Shown: one piece after another, positions 20,572 to 32,130 of the stretch
Position numbering within the stretch: the stretch's first letter is position 1
Layout of the letters: every line of letters begins with the position of its first letter
Assembly: GCA_022315425.1 (NCBI GenBank)
Contig: JAIUPT010000039.1
Location: forward strand, 620,001-684,000
Direction of reading: 5' to 3'
From: Pseudevernia furfuracea
Lineage: Eukaryota > Ascomycota > Lecanoromycetes > Lecanorales > Parmeliaceae
Length of the DNA: 64,000 nt
The notes under the pieces: generated by a model
Seen by the model: only the letters and a program-made list of their open reading frames with translations
The model's database searches: none
What the model was told of the DNA's origin: nothing
Made by a program: the position numbers and the translations under genes

Positions 20572-23210
20572 TCAGTCTCCTTGCTTCTTGAAAGCGCTAG
20601 CTTCGGGCCATCTCTCATGCGCCGCAGCCACATAGTCATCCCGGTATTGATCCTTTGCCTTCCATTCTTTCAGCAGCTGTAGCCCTCTTACAGCATCGTC
20701 TAGACTGCTCCCTTCAAGCGCCAGCGTCCTGATGACGTCCTGCTGGTTATTCTCGCTACTGCTCGGATCAAGAAATTGCTTCACTTTTAGGCATGCTTGT
20801 ACATGCGGGGCACTCTCATGGTATTTTTGCAGGAATTCGTCGTTGTGTTTCGAGAGGTCGGTAGAGGCGGGAAGAATTGGGTCCAGTTCGGCAGCGATGA
20901 CCTCTTGAACTTTGCGGTCCGGTGGTTCGGTCTGTGTACGGAAGGTGTGCCCAAGGCGGATGGCTTGTTCATGGGTAGTTGGGTCTGCAGACGAGAGGGC
21001 GTGGGATGCTAGCAGAGTGCGGAGCGCAAGAAGGTATTTCTCTGCACACGAGTTAGTCCTTCGATCCGACGTGCAATACTGGCCTTGCAGTACACTTACT
21101 TCGCCGGAGGAAGACCTCGAAACCCACCTGCTGGGCCAAAATGTTCTTTGGGCTGAACTCGAGAAGTGGCATGATGAACTTCATGGCCTCCACTAGAGGC
21201 TCTGACGTCTGTAATAGTTTCTCGCCTTTGGGGTCTTTGTCCTCTTTCTTAGGATCGCCGTTCTGGTCAACGGCTGCAGGCTTCTTCGAGTCTTTTCTCT
21301 CGGCTTCCTCTTTAGCCTGCTTCTCCTGATCTTTCTTTGCCTTTTTCTGCGCTTTCTTGCGTTCCGCACTGTCCATCTTCTCTCCGTTCACTCCGTTGGT
21401 CATCTTAGCATGAGCGAGATCGGGCTGATCATGGAGCATCACGTATATTTGTGCAGCAGAGATCGCAGCACGCGTAAAGAAAGGATGTTCTCGAAGGTGG
21501 TCCTCCCACCTCATCATATCGACGTATGCTCGTATTTGACCCTTTCGCAATGAAAAGCTATGAAAATCAAATTGATCTTCTTGCCATATCTCAAAAATAG
21601 ACGAGATGGACGCAAATCGTTTGAGAGCTAGACCGAGGTTGCCCTGGCGTATGTATGACTCGCCGTCTTCCGTTATGTACCAAACACATTGCATGTCATG
21701 GAGATCTCCAAGAGGTCCACCGAAAGCCTCATTCCTTGTAAATTTGCCCATATTTTGGATTGCTGCTTCGTTCTCATCATTTCGCAGTTGATACTTTGCG
21801 GCCTTCGTATTGATATATCGATCTCTGACGTCCAGTGTCCTCCCTTTTTCCATCAGTTCTGCAGCTTTCTGGAGATTGCCGTAATGCTTCCATATCCTAG
21901 CTTTCGTCATATGGTACTCCACAGATTCCGGTGCCGAGCTGAGGGCCTCATCAATGTATCTCATGGCTTTTGGCAAGTCCCGACTCAAATGATAATTGTA
22001 ATGCTGAGCTAGAAAATACCGTACGGAAGGTGTGAACAAGTCTGAGTCGCCATTGGTTTGCTTTTCAGCTGATCCGTTAGCTTGGGCATTGAGCTTGCCA
22101 ACTGCATAACCCTCTACCAAACCCTGTATCGTGTCTCGTTTTTTCAAGTCGGAGTATAAAGCCTTCACATTGTTGAAGGTCGACCAGACGCCCTTATGCA
22201 GCATACGTTGCAAGTACTGGTCAGCAGCTTCGCAGAACTCATCGCCTTTCAGGAACTCTAGGGGTATCCTCGTCGCAGCATCTCCTCTGGGATTGTCTTT
22301 CGCAACGTCTCCGAAGAGCTTTTTGAGTTCCTCGACGTTTGACTTATTGAGCCCCAAGGCCTCTTCAAGTCCTTCAAAATACGATCGATACTCTGGGTTG
22401 CGTTTCAAAAGCAAACGATACGCCTTTGCTGCCTCTTCTTTCCTACCCAAGGAGAGTAGATATTGCGCCCGTAGCTCCATTACTGATGTCCGGTCTGGAT
22501 TGTTTCTCGCTGCTGCATCCAAGTGCTCCAAAGCACGCTCATTCTCGCCCATCTCCGCGATTATAGAATTCTTATACAAGATAGCCTCGGCGTGCTCGAT
22601 GTCGGTCTTCGGTGGCGGAGACTTCAGAGTCTCTTCGTAGGTCGTCAAGGTCCTCTCCGCATTGGCAAGATCCCCTGCTAAATGCTGTGCGACAGCCAAT
22701 GCCGTCCAATTCTGCCTCCAGCCGGTCCGCTGCTGTAATATTGCTCGCCGGCTCTGCACGTAGCCTTGATAATCTCGCATCTGTATCTGTAGCAAAGCCA
22801 AGTCCTTCTGTATCTGTTGCGATTCCGGCTCCAGCTTCAGCGCGAATTTGTATGCTTTGATTGCTTCTTCGAAATTTTTGGCTGACCTGTAAAGGAGACC
22901 GTAGACGTGCCAGCAAACATGCGATCTCATGGAATGCTTGAGTGCCACTTTCGCTAACGCGAATGCTTCCTCGGAGTTCCCCTGCGAGTTGATGATGAGC
23001 GCTTTCATGGCGATGGTGTCGCCATGATCTGGGCTTTTTCGTAGGATCTGGTCTGCAGCTTTCAGACCTGTTCAAGACGTCAGCTTTGCACACCTTTTTG
23101 CCAGCTTTACGCCTACCTTTCTTGTACTGCTTGTTCTCGTAGTTCTTGACCACCTGGGTGAAAAGCGAGCGCTCTTTCGAGGCCAGTGGCTGTGGGGGAG
23201 GTGGAGCCAT
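20572..23210 (-). CDS. nat1: NatA N-terminal acetyltransferase auxiliary subunit Nat1/Naa15
   Basis: Exons 23210-23117, 23067-21100 and 21041-20572 give 843 aa, the usual size. The start MAPPPPQPLASKERSLFTQVVKNYENKQYKKGLKAADQ is the family signature of the first TPR. TPR helices follow through most of the protein (for example YRSAKNFEEAIKAYKFAL). A Lys/Glu-rich stretch (residues about 580-620) precedes the last conserved block. The subunit binds the ribosome and scaffolds the catalytic Ard1/Naa10 in the cytosol. Introns are 49 and 58 nt. Confidence 0.95.
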
Positions 23211-23792
23211 CTTGAGCTAACGGTGAGAGCTGTAAAATAGCAGAAGTGGGTGAGGTAGAAGATATGGAGTATATACTCCTTCGTTCAAGCAGCTGTCTCA
23301 GTATGGAGAGCGGGGCCAGTGCTCGGGATGGCCCTGCAAGATGAAATGCCCAGATTCAAATTCTCTCGAGCATGCCATCAGTCATTTCGATAATTAACTT
23401 ATTCCATGTGAAGCAAAGATTCTATAACGCTAACTCTGTCTGCACGAATAGATTACTAGTGATGTGGATGTAAGATTGATTCAGCACCGCAGCAGCTCCG
23501 CATCAAGAGTTCCGAGCATAAGCGAGGGTGATTTTACCCGCAGCAGCCAAGGAAAGAATTGTGTCTAACTCTGACTCTAGCATAGGTATCTTCACACCTT
23601 AACAAGTTAACATTACCTGCATGTCGCTTAGTTTAATATGCTACCGTATATACAAACCTCTAGGGCCGACTCCTGAGTGGATTATCCATCCGCCATCAAA
23701 GTGCCGTCACCTGGCTTTTGGCCATTGACGCCGTCGCTAATGCTCTTCTAATGCTATGCCGCCTCTGATACTCTAACACCAAACCATAATCT
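23211..23792. other. Intergenic between nat1 promoter and mix23 3' end, no gene seen
   Basis: 580 bp; promoter of nat1. No repeat or coding signal was noticed. Confidence 0.5.
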
Positions 23793-24425
23793 CTATTGAT
23801 GGGCTTCTCTGTCTTCTCTCCACTTGTAAAATGCTTCCTCCCACCCTGTCCCGGGGTCACCGCACCTTTCTGACACCAGACCCCACGTTCTTGATCTTAT
23901 TATACCCTCCACGCTCCTTTCATTCCTGATGAGATTCGCCAGTATTTCCGTCCTTGCTTCTCTCGGGAAGAAGCGCCCCGAATATGGGTCAAGGCGTTCA
24001 TCTACTATCCGTTCCCTCTCCTTTGCCGACTCAACCTGCTTCAGAGCCAGATCAGGGTCACTTGGATCCAAGGCGACGCCTGCACAGTAATTGAGAACAT
24101 CCGACCTCGTCTGCCAGCTTTGGAATAGCACTTCATTCTTGAAGCTTCGACATGCTAATGGATCCGTAGGCTTTCTCTCAACAGGCCGAATCTGCCGCTC
24201 TGATGTAGTAGCTGGATCCCACGCTTTCCTTGAGGGTGTCATCAAAGCGTTGAGGTTCTGTATTATTGAGTCATCGATCATGCCCCTAGATAGTCGGAGG
24301 AAGTCTGGGAGTCCGTCAGCCCTTTGCAAGTCTGCAACCGTTGCCGGCTCTATCTTACCTTGTAGTGCTGTCTGGTTGAAGCACCATTGCGGTGTGAGAT
24401 TAGGGCGACTTGGAGGCTCTGACAT
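23793..24425 (-). CDS. mix23: Mitochondrial Mix23 (caffeine-induced death protein 2 family)
   Basis: Exons 24425-24359 and 24304-23793, with a 54-nt GTAAGA...CAG intron holding GGCTGACG, give 192 aa. The protein starts MSEPPSRPNLTPQWCFNQTALQ and joins to DFLRLSRGMIDDSIIQNLNAL. Conserved Cys follow in LACRSF, NYCAG and SERCGD. The block LDPYSGRFFPREARTE is the C-terminal family hallmark. Mix23 is an intermembrane-space protein with disulfide-bonded Cys pairs that supports import. The open frame extends 118 codons upstream of 24425 and also reads through the intron, but the start at MSEPP and splicing match the family, so the extension is probably untranslated. Confidence 0.85.
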   Translation of the reverse strand: MSEPPSRPNLTPQWCFNQTALQGKIEPATVADLQRADGLPDFLRLSRGMIDDSIIQNLNALMTPSRKAWDPATTSERQIRPVERKPTDPLACRSFKNEVLFQSWQTRSDVLNYCAGVALDPSDPDLALKQVESAKERERIVDERLDPYSGRFFPREARTEILANLIRNERSVEGIIRSRTWGLVSERCGDPGTGWEEAFYKWREDREAHQ

Positions 24426-26060
24426 CCTCTTCTTGTAGGCTTGACTCGGCAGAGCTTGCCTCTCGGGCTGCTTTTCACTTTCCGCGGTTGTCCAGAAAAG
24501 TCCCGCCACCTTGAACAATGTCCAGTAACAATGAGCAGCAGAGACAATGGAGGGGACACTGAATTCACGGACCTTTCCCGCGGCTAGCGATCCAAAGATG
24601 GTTAAATTGGACAGGTTATAGAAAAACCAAAAGGATTGCGCTCGAAACCAAATATTACCTGGACTGCGAAGGCGATATTGGCGATATAAGCGCGCTAGAC
24701 GAGGGCTTGGCAGGGTAAAGTAAAGTAGTGCCAGAACAACTCGAATTGCTTCATCCAGGTTAAGCGAAAGCCTCTTCACTGCTGCTCATGTTCCTGATGT
24801 TTGATAGAATCAGACTACTTGGACTGAACTTCCAACCTCAACTAATAACGTAGAGTAGACTGGGAGCTGGATGAGTTGGCTAGGCCAGGAACTCAGGGCA
24901 CTTTAGCGCTTAGATAGACTAATTTCCTATTATTGGTGTGATTGGTTTCTTTGGTTTCTTTGAGGTCCATAAGGCAGTTTTGAGTTTCGATGCGGTGGCC
25001 TGGTATTAGGGGCTATCAAAGATGCTTTCGCTTCTTCTAGTGCAACATGCAATACGAGTAAGCTACTAGTTCTTTGATAGCACCCTACTTATTTCTGCTT
25101 ATAGATAGTAACTACTTCTTCTTCTTCTTAAATAGTTTCGTAGTAGTAATACCGTGTTAACTACATTCGATATAGAGCCTTGATAGATAAAATCGAAATC
25201 ACTGCTATTTCAGAGCCTCAGCTACCTACTTGACAAGCATATGCCCGATGTAAACGTCTGTCAGAGCGCGTTTGGGCTTCTTTCGAGGCATAGCAACGGT
25301 AGAATCAGGCTTGACAAGAGATAGCGCGTTATGTATAGGCTTAAGCTACTCTAGAACGTGTAATAGAATACGCAATAAGCAGCTTATGGAGTTGAATAGC
25401 AGGTCCGGAGTTGCTATTCAAAAGCAGTTTTTTTTCTGCTTATCATAGGGCTGATATAGGGCTGCAGGGGTAAATAAGCAGCTTATTCAATAAGCAGAAG
25501 CAACTTTGATAGCCCCTATTGTCTTCCCAAAAAAGGACTTGATGCGTGGCTATCCCGAAAAATATCAGGGCGTGAGCGACTTATAGGTTCGATTCCTTGT
25601 AGGTTTCTTGGTGGGGTAACTCCGTCCTTCAGGCTAACATATCTTTAATAAAATAAACAACTTACAAATCAACGTAGAGTGGACCGGAAAGCTTGGATAA
25701 AAGTTTTCTCCGGGAGGATCTGCGACGCCATGATGGGATGGTGTGGGCGAATGATCGATATACGCGCTACGCGACTTCTTGGCGAGATCCGAGCGAGATT
25801 GACGCGTTCTTGATATTGTCTGCTCAGTGCTGTCGCGATTCCTTTCCAAGTATTTTGTGACCACGATATCAGCGTAGATGCTAGCCTTAGTCGAACTTTT
25901 GAGAAGTTAGGAAGTCGTTTCTTCCTCGAGCTCACCACCTGCCTGCAACATAAATCTGTGAGCCTATATTTGAAACCCAAGATTTGTTTCAATCGACGAA
26001 CCGTCACAAGATTCAAGAGCTCCAATCGAATACGACGTTCACTGGATCTTGACCTTCAAG
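24426..26060. other. Divergent intergenic region mix23/DNA glycosylase carrying a MITE
   Basis: 1.6 kb. The left part is the mix23 upstream region. A 508-bp transposon-like element occupies 25009-25516. The remaining part contains short minus-strand open frames at 25634-26025 that I could not recognise as genes. Confidence 0.5.
25009..25516. mobile_element. MITE-like non-autonomous DNA transposon with terminal inverted repeats
   Basis: The left end GGGGCTATCAAAG (25009) and the right end, reversed, share 13 bp exactly. An imperfect match continues over about 27 bp (TGCTT...GCTT). The dinucleotide TA flanks both ends (25007-25008, 25517-25518), fitting a TA target duplication; an ATT duplication with TIRs starting at A is equally possible. 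Internally there are two copies of AATAAGCAGCTTAT (25374 and 25473) and an inverted extra copy of the terminal sequence near 25072-25087. No transposase frame is present. Superfamily is unassigned, with Tc1/mariner-pogo possible from the TA. Confidence 0.7.
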
Positions 26061-27703
26061 ATGCCTGAGATTGGCGAAGGTATTGGCATTGCTTCCATCA
26101 ACGGCCGGATCACTGCTGACATCATAATGGCAAGTCGCTCGTATCGTCAATTACATACATAAGCATCTTGTCGGGAAGACATTGGCCACAGTGAAAGCAC
26201 AGCATGATGAGAATGTCTACGGCAAGGTGGGATGTTCAGCAGAAGCATTCGAGAAGGCTTTAACCGGCAAGAAAGTCTTAGATGCGAAACAACAGGGAAA
26301 GTACTTTTGGTAAGTTCCAGCAGTGTCACAGAGGATGAGTTTCCATGACGCCTAATCGTGCATTTTCACATTGGAATATCGACACATGTCTTATCGTCTG
26401 GGCTCTCATTTGTTATTTCTTCAAGTATTTGCGGGATACATCGGAATCAAGCTGGGTCTATCAGATCATCGCAATCGTCGCACTTCAGCTTGAGCACAGG
26501 AATCTGGGTTTCACATGAACATATTGTTAATTGATCTTTAAAGGATGGTTATGTCATCTCCTCCGCATCCCCTAATGCACTTCGGAATGGCAGGCTGGCT
26601 TAAGATCCGGGGTGAAGAAACAGCCTACTACAAGCCTGCAAAGCCCGAAGAATCGCCAGAATGGCCGCCCAAGTACTGGAAGTTTGCAATTGAGACCGCC
26701 GAAGAGCCAAAATGCGAAGCTGCATTTGTCGACTTGCGGAGATTTGGAAGAATTCGACTCATCGACAGTGCTGCTGATCAAATTCGATGTGTATCGCCGC
26801 TGGTGGAGAACGGTCCGGATCCCGTTATTGATAAGGAGATTGTGACAGAGGAGTGGCTAGCTGAAAAGCTAGGAAGCAAACGAGTTCCAGTCAAGGCACT
26901 GTTACTGGATCAAGCAAATATTAGTGGTATTGGCAACTGGGTTGGGTGCGTGCTTCTCCATTTGTATCAAGGTCCCAACTATCTTGACATTGGGCGCTAA
27001 CTTGGTCAACAGGGACGAAATCATGTACAATGCGAAGATTCACCCCGAGCAGTACAGTAACACCCTGACCCCTGCCCAAATCGAACAACTTCACAAATCG
27101 ATCCACTACATTTGCTCTTTCGCCGTGGACAATCTAGCGGACTCTAGCAAGTTCCCTGAGGAATGGCTTTTTAAACATCGATGGGGTAAAGGCAAGAAAG
27201 ACAGCTCGACAACCTTGCCCAACGGTTCGAAATTCGTCTTCGTGACTGTGGGAGGGAGGACCAGCTGCGTGGTTCCGAGCGTGCAGAAGAAGACGGGACC
27301 GGTGGCGGGAGACGTCAAAGGTGAGGTAGGCACAGAAAATGCGGACGCTGAGAAAAAAACGAAATCGAAGGGCGGCAAGAAGGGTTCGAAGCTCGAGAAA
27401 GAGGAGACAGACGAGACAGACGAGACAGAGGTTGAGCCAGGGAAGAAAGGCTCAAAAGGAAAGAAGCGTACCGTCAAGGCAGAAGACGAAGAGCCTGCTG
27501 TAAATGACCACGAACCCAACGATGAAGCGAGCGAGCCGGCGAGCAAAAAGCGAAAATCGAATACCAAAGCCGACACCAATGGAGCCATGGAGCCGAAGAA
27601 GCAGAGCAAGGCAAAGGCTGCTACAAATGGAATCAAGTCTGAACCGGAACCACAAAAGAGTGAGCGAAGGAGATCTGGTCGGGTCAGCGGCAAAGTTTCT
27701 TGA
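26061..27703 (+). CDS. Formamidopyrimidine-DNA glycosylase family protein (Fpg/Nei, MutM-like)
   Basis: Exons 26061-26079, 26135-26309, 26544-26945 and 27013-27703 give 428 aa. The N-terminus is MPEIGEVARIV; after Met removal, Pro is the Schiff-base nucleophile and Glu the catalytic acid. Also visible: KQQGKYFWMVM, HFGMAGWL, and the helix-two-turn-helix region LLLDQANISGIGNWVGDEI. The domain then runs to a beta-type loop with FVFVTVGGRTSCVVPSVQ. The last 150 residues are Lys/Glu-rich with short repeats (ETDETDETE) and look like a disordered DNA-binding or nuclear-localisation tail. A zinc finger of the bacterial kind is not seen, as in plant and fungal homologues. It removes oxidised bases. 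Intron 2 is long (234 nt). Confidence 0.92.
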
Positions 27704-29548
27704 TGTTTACAAACCGACGGTGGAGTGTACAGATAATCGACGATGGTATAGAGTGGTACTGTGAACATCAGGGGTATAATACAGCTTACAAGTTCAATGG
27801 CACACTAGGAGGCTGTATCACCAAAGTTGCACTTGAAAAATAGATGCGGCATGCAGCTCTCTGTCATTATCTTCTTATTGGAAAGTCAAGGGCACAATAA
27901 GAGGCATTTCCAAATTCTGAGCCCTTCCGAATGCCTCTTGGAGTTCTCGTGCGTATCGCGTTCCTCATTGTCCTGCCATTCTCGCATCCGGTGTAACGCG
28001 GTCTAGCACGATATAGGACGAAAATTTGTCAGTGACTGCAGTACGATGCCTTGTGAACATGGTGCAACAGTCGACAGCAAAAGGCTGCATCTCCTGGGCG
28101 GAGGTCCTTTCGCCTTTTCAAAATCAAAAACATCCACCATCCGTCCCACAGCTCAGTATGCAGTTGCCCCCGCACGGTATGGTTCATCATCGGGCATGTC
28201 TTGATGTCTAGCTGCGAGAGTACAACGGCAGCGGGAGTTTGATGATTCTGCAGGACCCGTCGAAAGCAAAAACCGAGGAAATTGATTGTCTGGGAAGTTT
28301 TCTGCAAACATCGAGGCGATAGCGCTCAGTAGTTCGATACTCCTGTACTTCAGAACGATAGCATTTACCGACAGATGACATAGTTTAGTACCAGCTCAAG
28401 GACCTCAATAGCGGCCAAAGTACTCCATATGAGGCTATGTCTTTCACAAACGTACTTCCTGTTGAGGAATACAGACCTAGGCGAGCTGTTAACTATGCTT
28501 TGCGGTACCTATCCTGCTTTACCGCATTCCATGTGTAACACAAATTGAACACTGACCGGATGCATCTCTGGGAAAGTCGGGAGTTTTAACGATGATTATC
28601 CCGCGCCGATTTTGTTGAAAGAGCACCTCCTCAGATAGACAGACTGCGGGTAATAGTAGCTTGAGAAAGAAGGTCGGAAGATAGTTCTAGCGAGGCGCTA
28701 CTAAGCGTCTGATAGCAACTGTAGTCTCATGTAGGCTATCTTAGTCCACGAGAACGATTGGATGAGCCCTAGGGTCTGTGTCCATTTTCTATAACTTACA
28801 GGCAGCGTAAAATACTAAGTCATGGTGTTTTGTCCCTGAATTAGCTGTTTAGATAAATCAGTTGGCTCTGCTCGGGCTCAATATACTATAGGCTGAACCT
28901 CAAATATAACTGACTAATATCCTACCCTTTGAGCCAAAGGAGGTCTCAAGAAACCAATTTCGATGCTCAAAACTTAGACTTACCACAATGGAGCAGAACA
29001 GCAATTACCAGGTGCATGAAGCCTGGAAGATACGTCACAGCAACATGAAGCCAAGAAGAAAAAAATGGTAGTTGAAGAGCTTGAAGAAGTCGAAGAGAAG
29101 CGAGAGGACAAAGGGCATCTCGCAACATTGTGAGGGAGCAAGCTCACCTTACCGACGGATGGAGTGGTCGGGGTCCTTCTTCGTTAGATATTCTCACAGA
29201 CGAGAGATGAGAGTAAATTCTCGATTGCGGAGCTGGCGGCTTTAGAAAAGCCACGATTCAAAAACGATCGTGCGAATCAGCTCGCAGTCGTAGATAAACA
29301 CCAATGAGACGGAATGTTCGAATCGTCGAATTCAACTCAAAGGGCCAAAAAAGGAGTGTAAGCCACAGATCCTCATCATAGAACAATTGACAATTTTGAG
29401 ATAGCTGCTTCCAACGACGGAAGATGCCGTCACCTCCTTGATTTTAAATCTGATGGGTAGTATTGTTTCTTAGATAATCGTAAAAACTTGCATGCATTCG
29501 ACAGCTTGCGCAGTCTATGCATGTTGAAAAGACGCCCAACTTCCGTGC
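27704..29548. other. Convergent intergenic region, 1.85 kb, no gene seen
   Basis: Short open frames only. A 22-codon Glu-rich frame near 29065 is not convincing. No inverted repeat or known element was recognised, though length and composition would fit decayed transposon sequence. Confidence 0.45.
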
Positions 29549-30882
29549 CTAATCTTTCAGAGGCATGTCTTGCTGCTCATGGACTGGACTCTTCAGTTTT
29601 CTTGTCTCCAGTGCACTTCTGACATTGTCAACAACGAAGTGTTCCATCTTTTCTTGCGTCTCATACTTCGATGTGTCAGCATATCATATGTGATTCCAGG
29701 GGTAACACTCACGGTCCACGTTCCCATGTGAGGTAGTAGCAACACATGCGGGTTGTCCACCAGTCCTTGGTGTATCTTTGGCTCTTCCTCGTAAACGTCC
29801 AAGCCGGCGGAGAAGACTTTGCCATCACTAAGAGCCTTGACAAGAGCGGCCTCGTCAATGACAGCACCGCGAGCAGTGTTGACTATGACAACGCCATCTT
29901 TCATCTTTGAGAACTGCGGCGTTGATATCATGTGGTGGGTTGATTTCTGGAGCGACTGTCAGTCAAGAGAGGAGGACGGACTATTTCAGGGAGGGTTGCT
30001 GGAATATATGCAGAAGGACAAGTCTCTCTCCACAAAGGCGGAGACTTACATTCAAAGGCACATTCAAACTTATCACATCACTCGTCCCCAGAAGCTCCTC
30101 AAAACCCACATACTTCGCCCCTCCGCTCATCTCATCGCTTAACTTACTCCGGTTGTGATATTGCACCTGCATTCCCAGCGCTTCCGCCTTCTTCTTGAAA
30201 TCCCTCCCTATCCCTCCCATACCTACAATACCTACTATTTTGCCCTCTGGATCATGCCCCAGAGGTGGTGGAGTCTTCCCACGAAAATCGCCCTTACGCA
30301 GGTTCATGATGGGCGAGGCGAACATTCGGAGAGCACCAAGCATGAGGAAGAGGGCGGTATCAGCGGTTGCTGCATCGACAGCCGTGGGGACATTAGAGAC
30401 ATGAATGCCTGCTTTGGTGCAGTCGGGAATATTGCATTGGTCGTATCCCGCGCCTAGTAGAGGAAGAACCCATTAGCACAGGTGTGGGACTGGATAAGTC
30501 TCTTTGATCAACACCAATCTCTCACCCACCATTGTGCGCTAGGAATCTTAATCCCGCCTTTCCAAGCTCCTCGCATACCTCACCCTCGATTCTCCCTGTG
30601 ATCTTGACGCTGTTAAATGTCCTGTAGGCCGCTCTCACGCCATTGAACGCGCCGCTGCGGCATTCTTTCAGGAAGTCTGAAGGGTTGTCGGACTTCGGGG
30701 TGACATGTTCTGCGATTGAGGAAAGGGAATCGAAGGATTCCTTGGCGGATTGACTGAGGATTTCTATGGTCAGTTTAGGTCTCTAGAAGGTTACAGAATA
30801 AAGCGGATGCGGTAGACAATTGGTGAGGTACGGGAGCTTACTGTTCAATATCCCCAAGCAAGAGCACCTTGGGCTTCGACAT
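29549..30882 (-). CDS. D-isomer-specific 2-hydroxyacid dehydrogenase (glyoxylate/hydroxypyruvate reductase type)
   Basis: Exons 30882-30842, 30753-30530, 30453-30050, 29946-29713 and 29665-29549 give 339 aa. NAD(P)-binding motif GIVGMGGIGRDFKKKAE. Catalytic Arg in NTARGAVID, Glu in YEEEPKIH and His in LLLPHMGTWT, all in the expected order. N-terminal MSKPKVLLLGDIEH and FLAHNGAGYDQ are typical of fungal members related to yeast Gor1. It should reduce glyoxylate or a similar 2-keto acid. Some donors are unusual (GTGGGT), but the phase closes exactly. It ends in VRSALETRKLKSP and a short tail. Confidence 0.9.
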
Positions 30883-31683
30883 AATGCTGGACGTTGTTTC
30901 AAATGACGTGCAAGGAAAATGCCATTTACAAGAAGTACCAAAGATGGAGAAAATCAACGAGACTGTCATGCAACCTATCGCGGAGGCATGTCCGCCCGGC
31001 TTTTACGAGTAGTTCGGTGATAAAAAAGGGCACTGCTTTGCCGTTCAAAAGATGTGGTCAAACCCAGTCAGTGCACATGGCGTCTAAGTAAGTCCTCATC
31101 ATAATCATGAGATCTATCATTTGCTATCACTATCAAAAGAAGGGCTCATCCCAGATTCCTTCACCGACCTTCTTTCAAATTTCTCCCTTTACTGTTGACA
31201 GTTCCTGATATGCTGTTCCAACTTATCTTTACAATGACTGCTCTTGTACTCACAGCCCGCTACACTGCAATGATTCTCGTGCCTGCCATATCATCTTCTT
31301 GACGTGACGGGCAAGGTCCGAGGCACGTGTAAAGAAGGCGCAATTTCAGTGCGAACATTTTGACGGGGATCTTTGGGATCCACGCTGGAGCCGGGAATAG
31401 AAGGCGTGTAGACATTGCTGGAGTCACCAAGTCGAAGTATAGCTGAATGCCGAGGGACGATGTTCGGTATCTGAGCGATAGGGTTAGTCTGGCTTTTGGC
31501 GCTAAGCCTAAATTCTGGTCCAAGCGGCGCACTGGACTGGTAGCTGATGCCAGGCTCGTGGAATGCATGATTCTCATAGCCGTGGGTTGTGCCGCCAGTG
31601 GAGTTGCCCGAAAGAGTAGAGCCCATGATCACTGTGATCAGAATCGGGACTAAGACGAATTTCTCGAACGTCAAAGTCATTAT
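30883..31683. other. Intergenic, 0.8 kb, no secure gene
   Basis: Two overlapping minus-strand open frames (31260-31680) have no recognised family. The longer starts MTLTFEKFVLVPILITVIM, which could be a signal or membrane segment, but I cannot join it to a gene. Confidence 0.35.
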
Positions 31684-32130
31684 TCATTCCAGGTAATGTT
31701 TGGTCATCCGGGCGGAGAGGGCTACGACCACCACCGTAGACGCTGCTAATAAAGGTGCCGGGTACAAGGTTCCGAAAAGCATGGTTACCTTGAAATCACG
31801 CTGGGACCGCTGGGACCTCCAAAAGGTGACATGGCCGTCAATGATATTCTTGTAAGCATAGATACCGGCTCTAGCTCCCCAAGCGACTGAAATGTTCCCA
31901 TGATACTCAACGCCAGGAGCAGAGCGATTGTCGAAAGCGTAGACCTCATTGTTGCTGTTGCCTTCAAAGCCGGTGTTTAGGACACGTAGTCGCTCACGCC
32001 TGTAGCTGTGATATAGCCCAGAGGGTACATACAGGCCATTCCTAGTGTAGGGACTGAAATCAGTTCGGTGAAGGGCATTTCGATCATCGTCGATGGCATA
32101 GGCAGTCGGAGAACGACGAAGGTTGCCCAA
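31684..32130 (-). CDS. Hypothetical ORF, doubtful
   Basis: 148-codon open frame with protein-like composition (NSNNEVYAFDNRSAPGVEYH, one hydrophobic segment APLLAASTVVVVALSA near the end). It stops 4 nt before another open frame, MTLTFEKFVL, in a different frame. An overlapping frame upstream also encodes a hydrophobic stretch (TVAVWFWATFVVL). A real membrane protein with unmodelled introns, or a decayed gene, is possible. No family was recognised. Confidence 0.3.
   Translation of the reverse strand: MGNLRRSPTAYAIDDDRNALHRTDFSPYTRNGLYVPSGLYHSYRRERLRVLNTGFEGNSNNEVYAFDNRSAPGVEYHGNISVAWGARAGIYAYKNIIDGHVTFWRSQRSQRDFKVTMLFGTLYPAPLLAASTVVVVALSARMTKHYLE

Noticed and set aside
24425..24779. 118-codon N-terminal extension of Mix23 with hydrophobic segments
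   Set aside because: The family starts at MSEPP, and a canonical intron right after indicates the unspliced frame is accidental.
25575..25600. GGTTCGATTCC, resembling a tRNA B box
   Set aside because: The flanking bases form only three of five T-stem pairs, and no acceptor, D or anticodon stem could be built around it.
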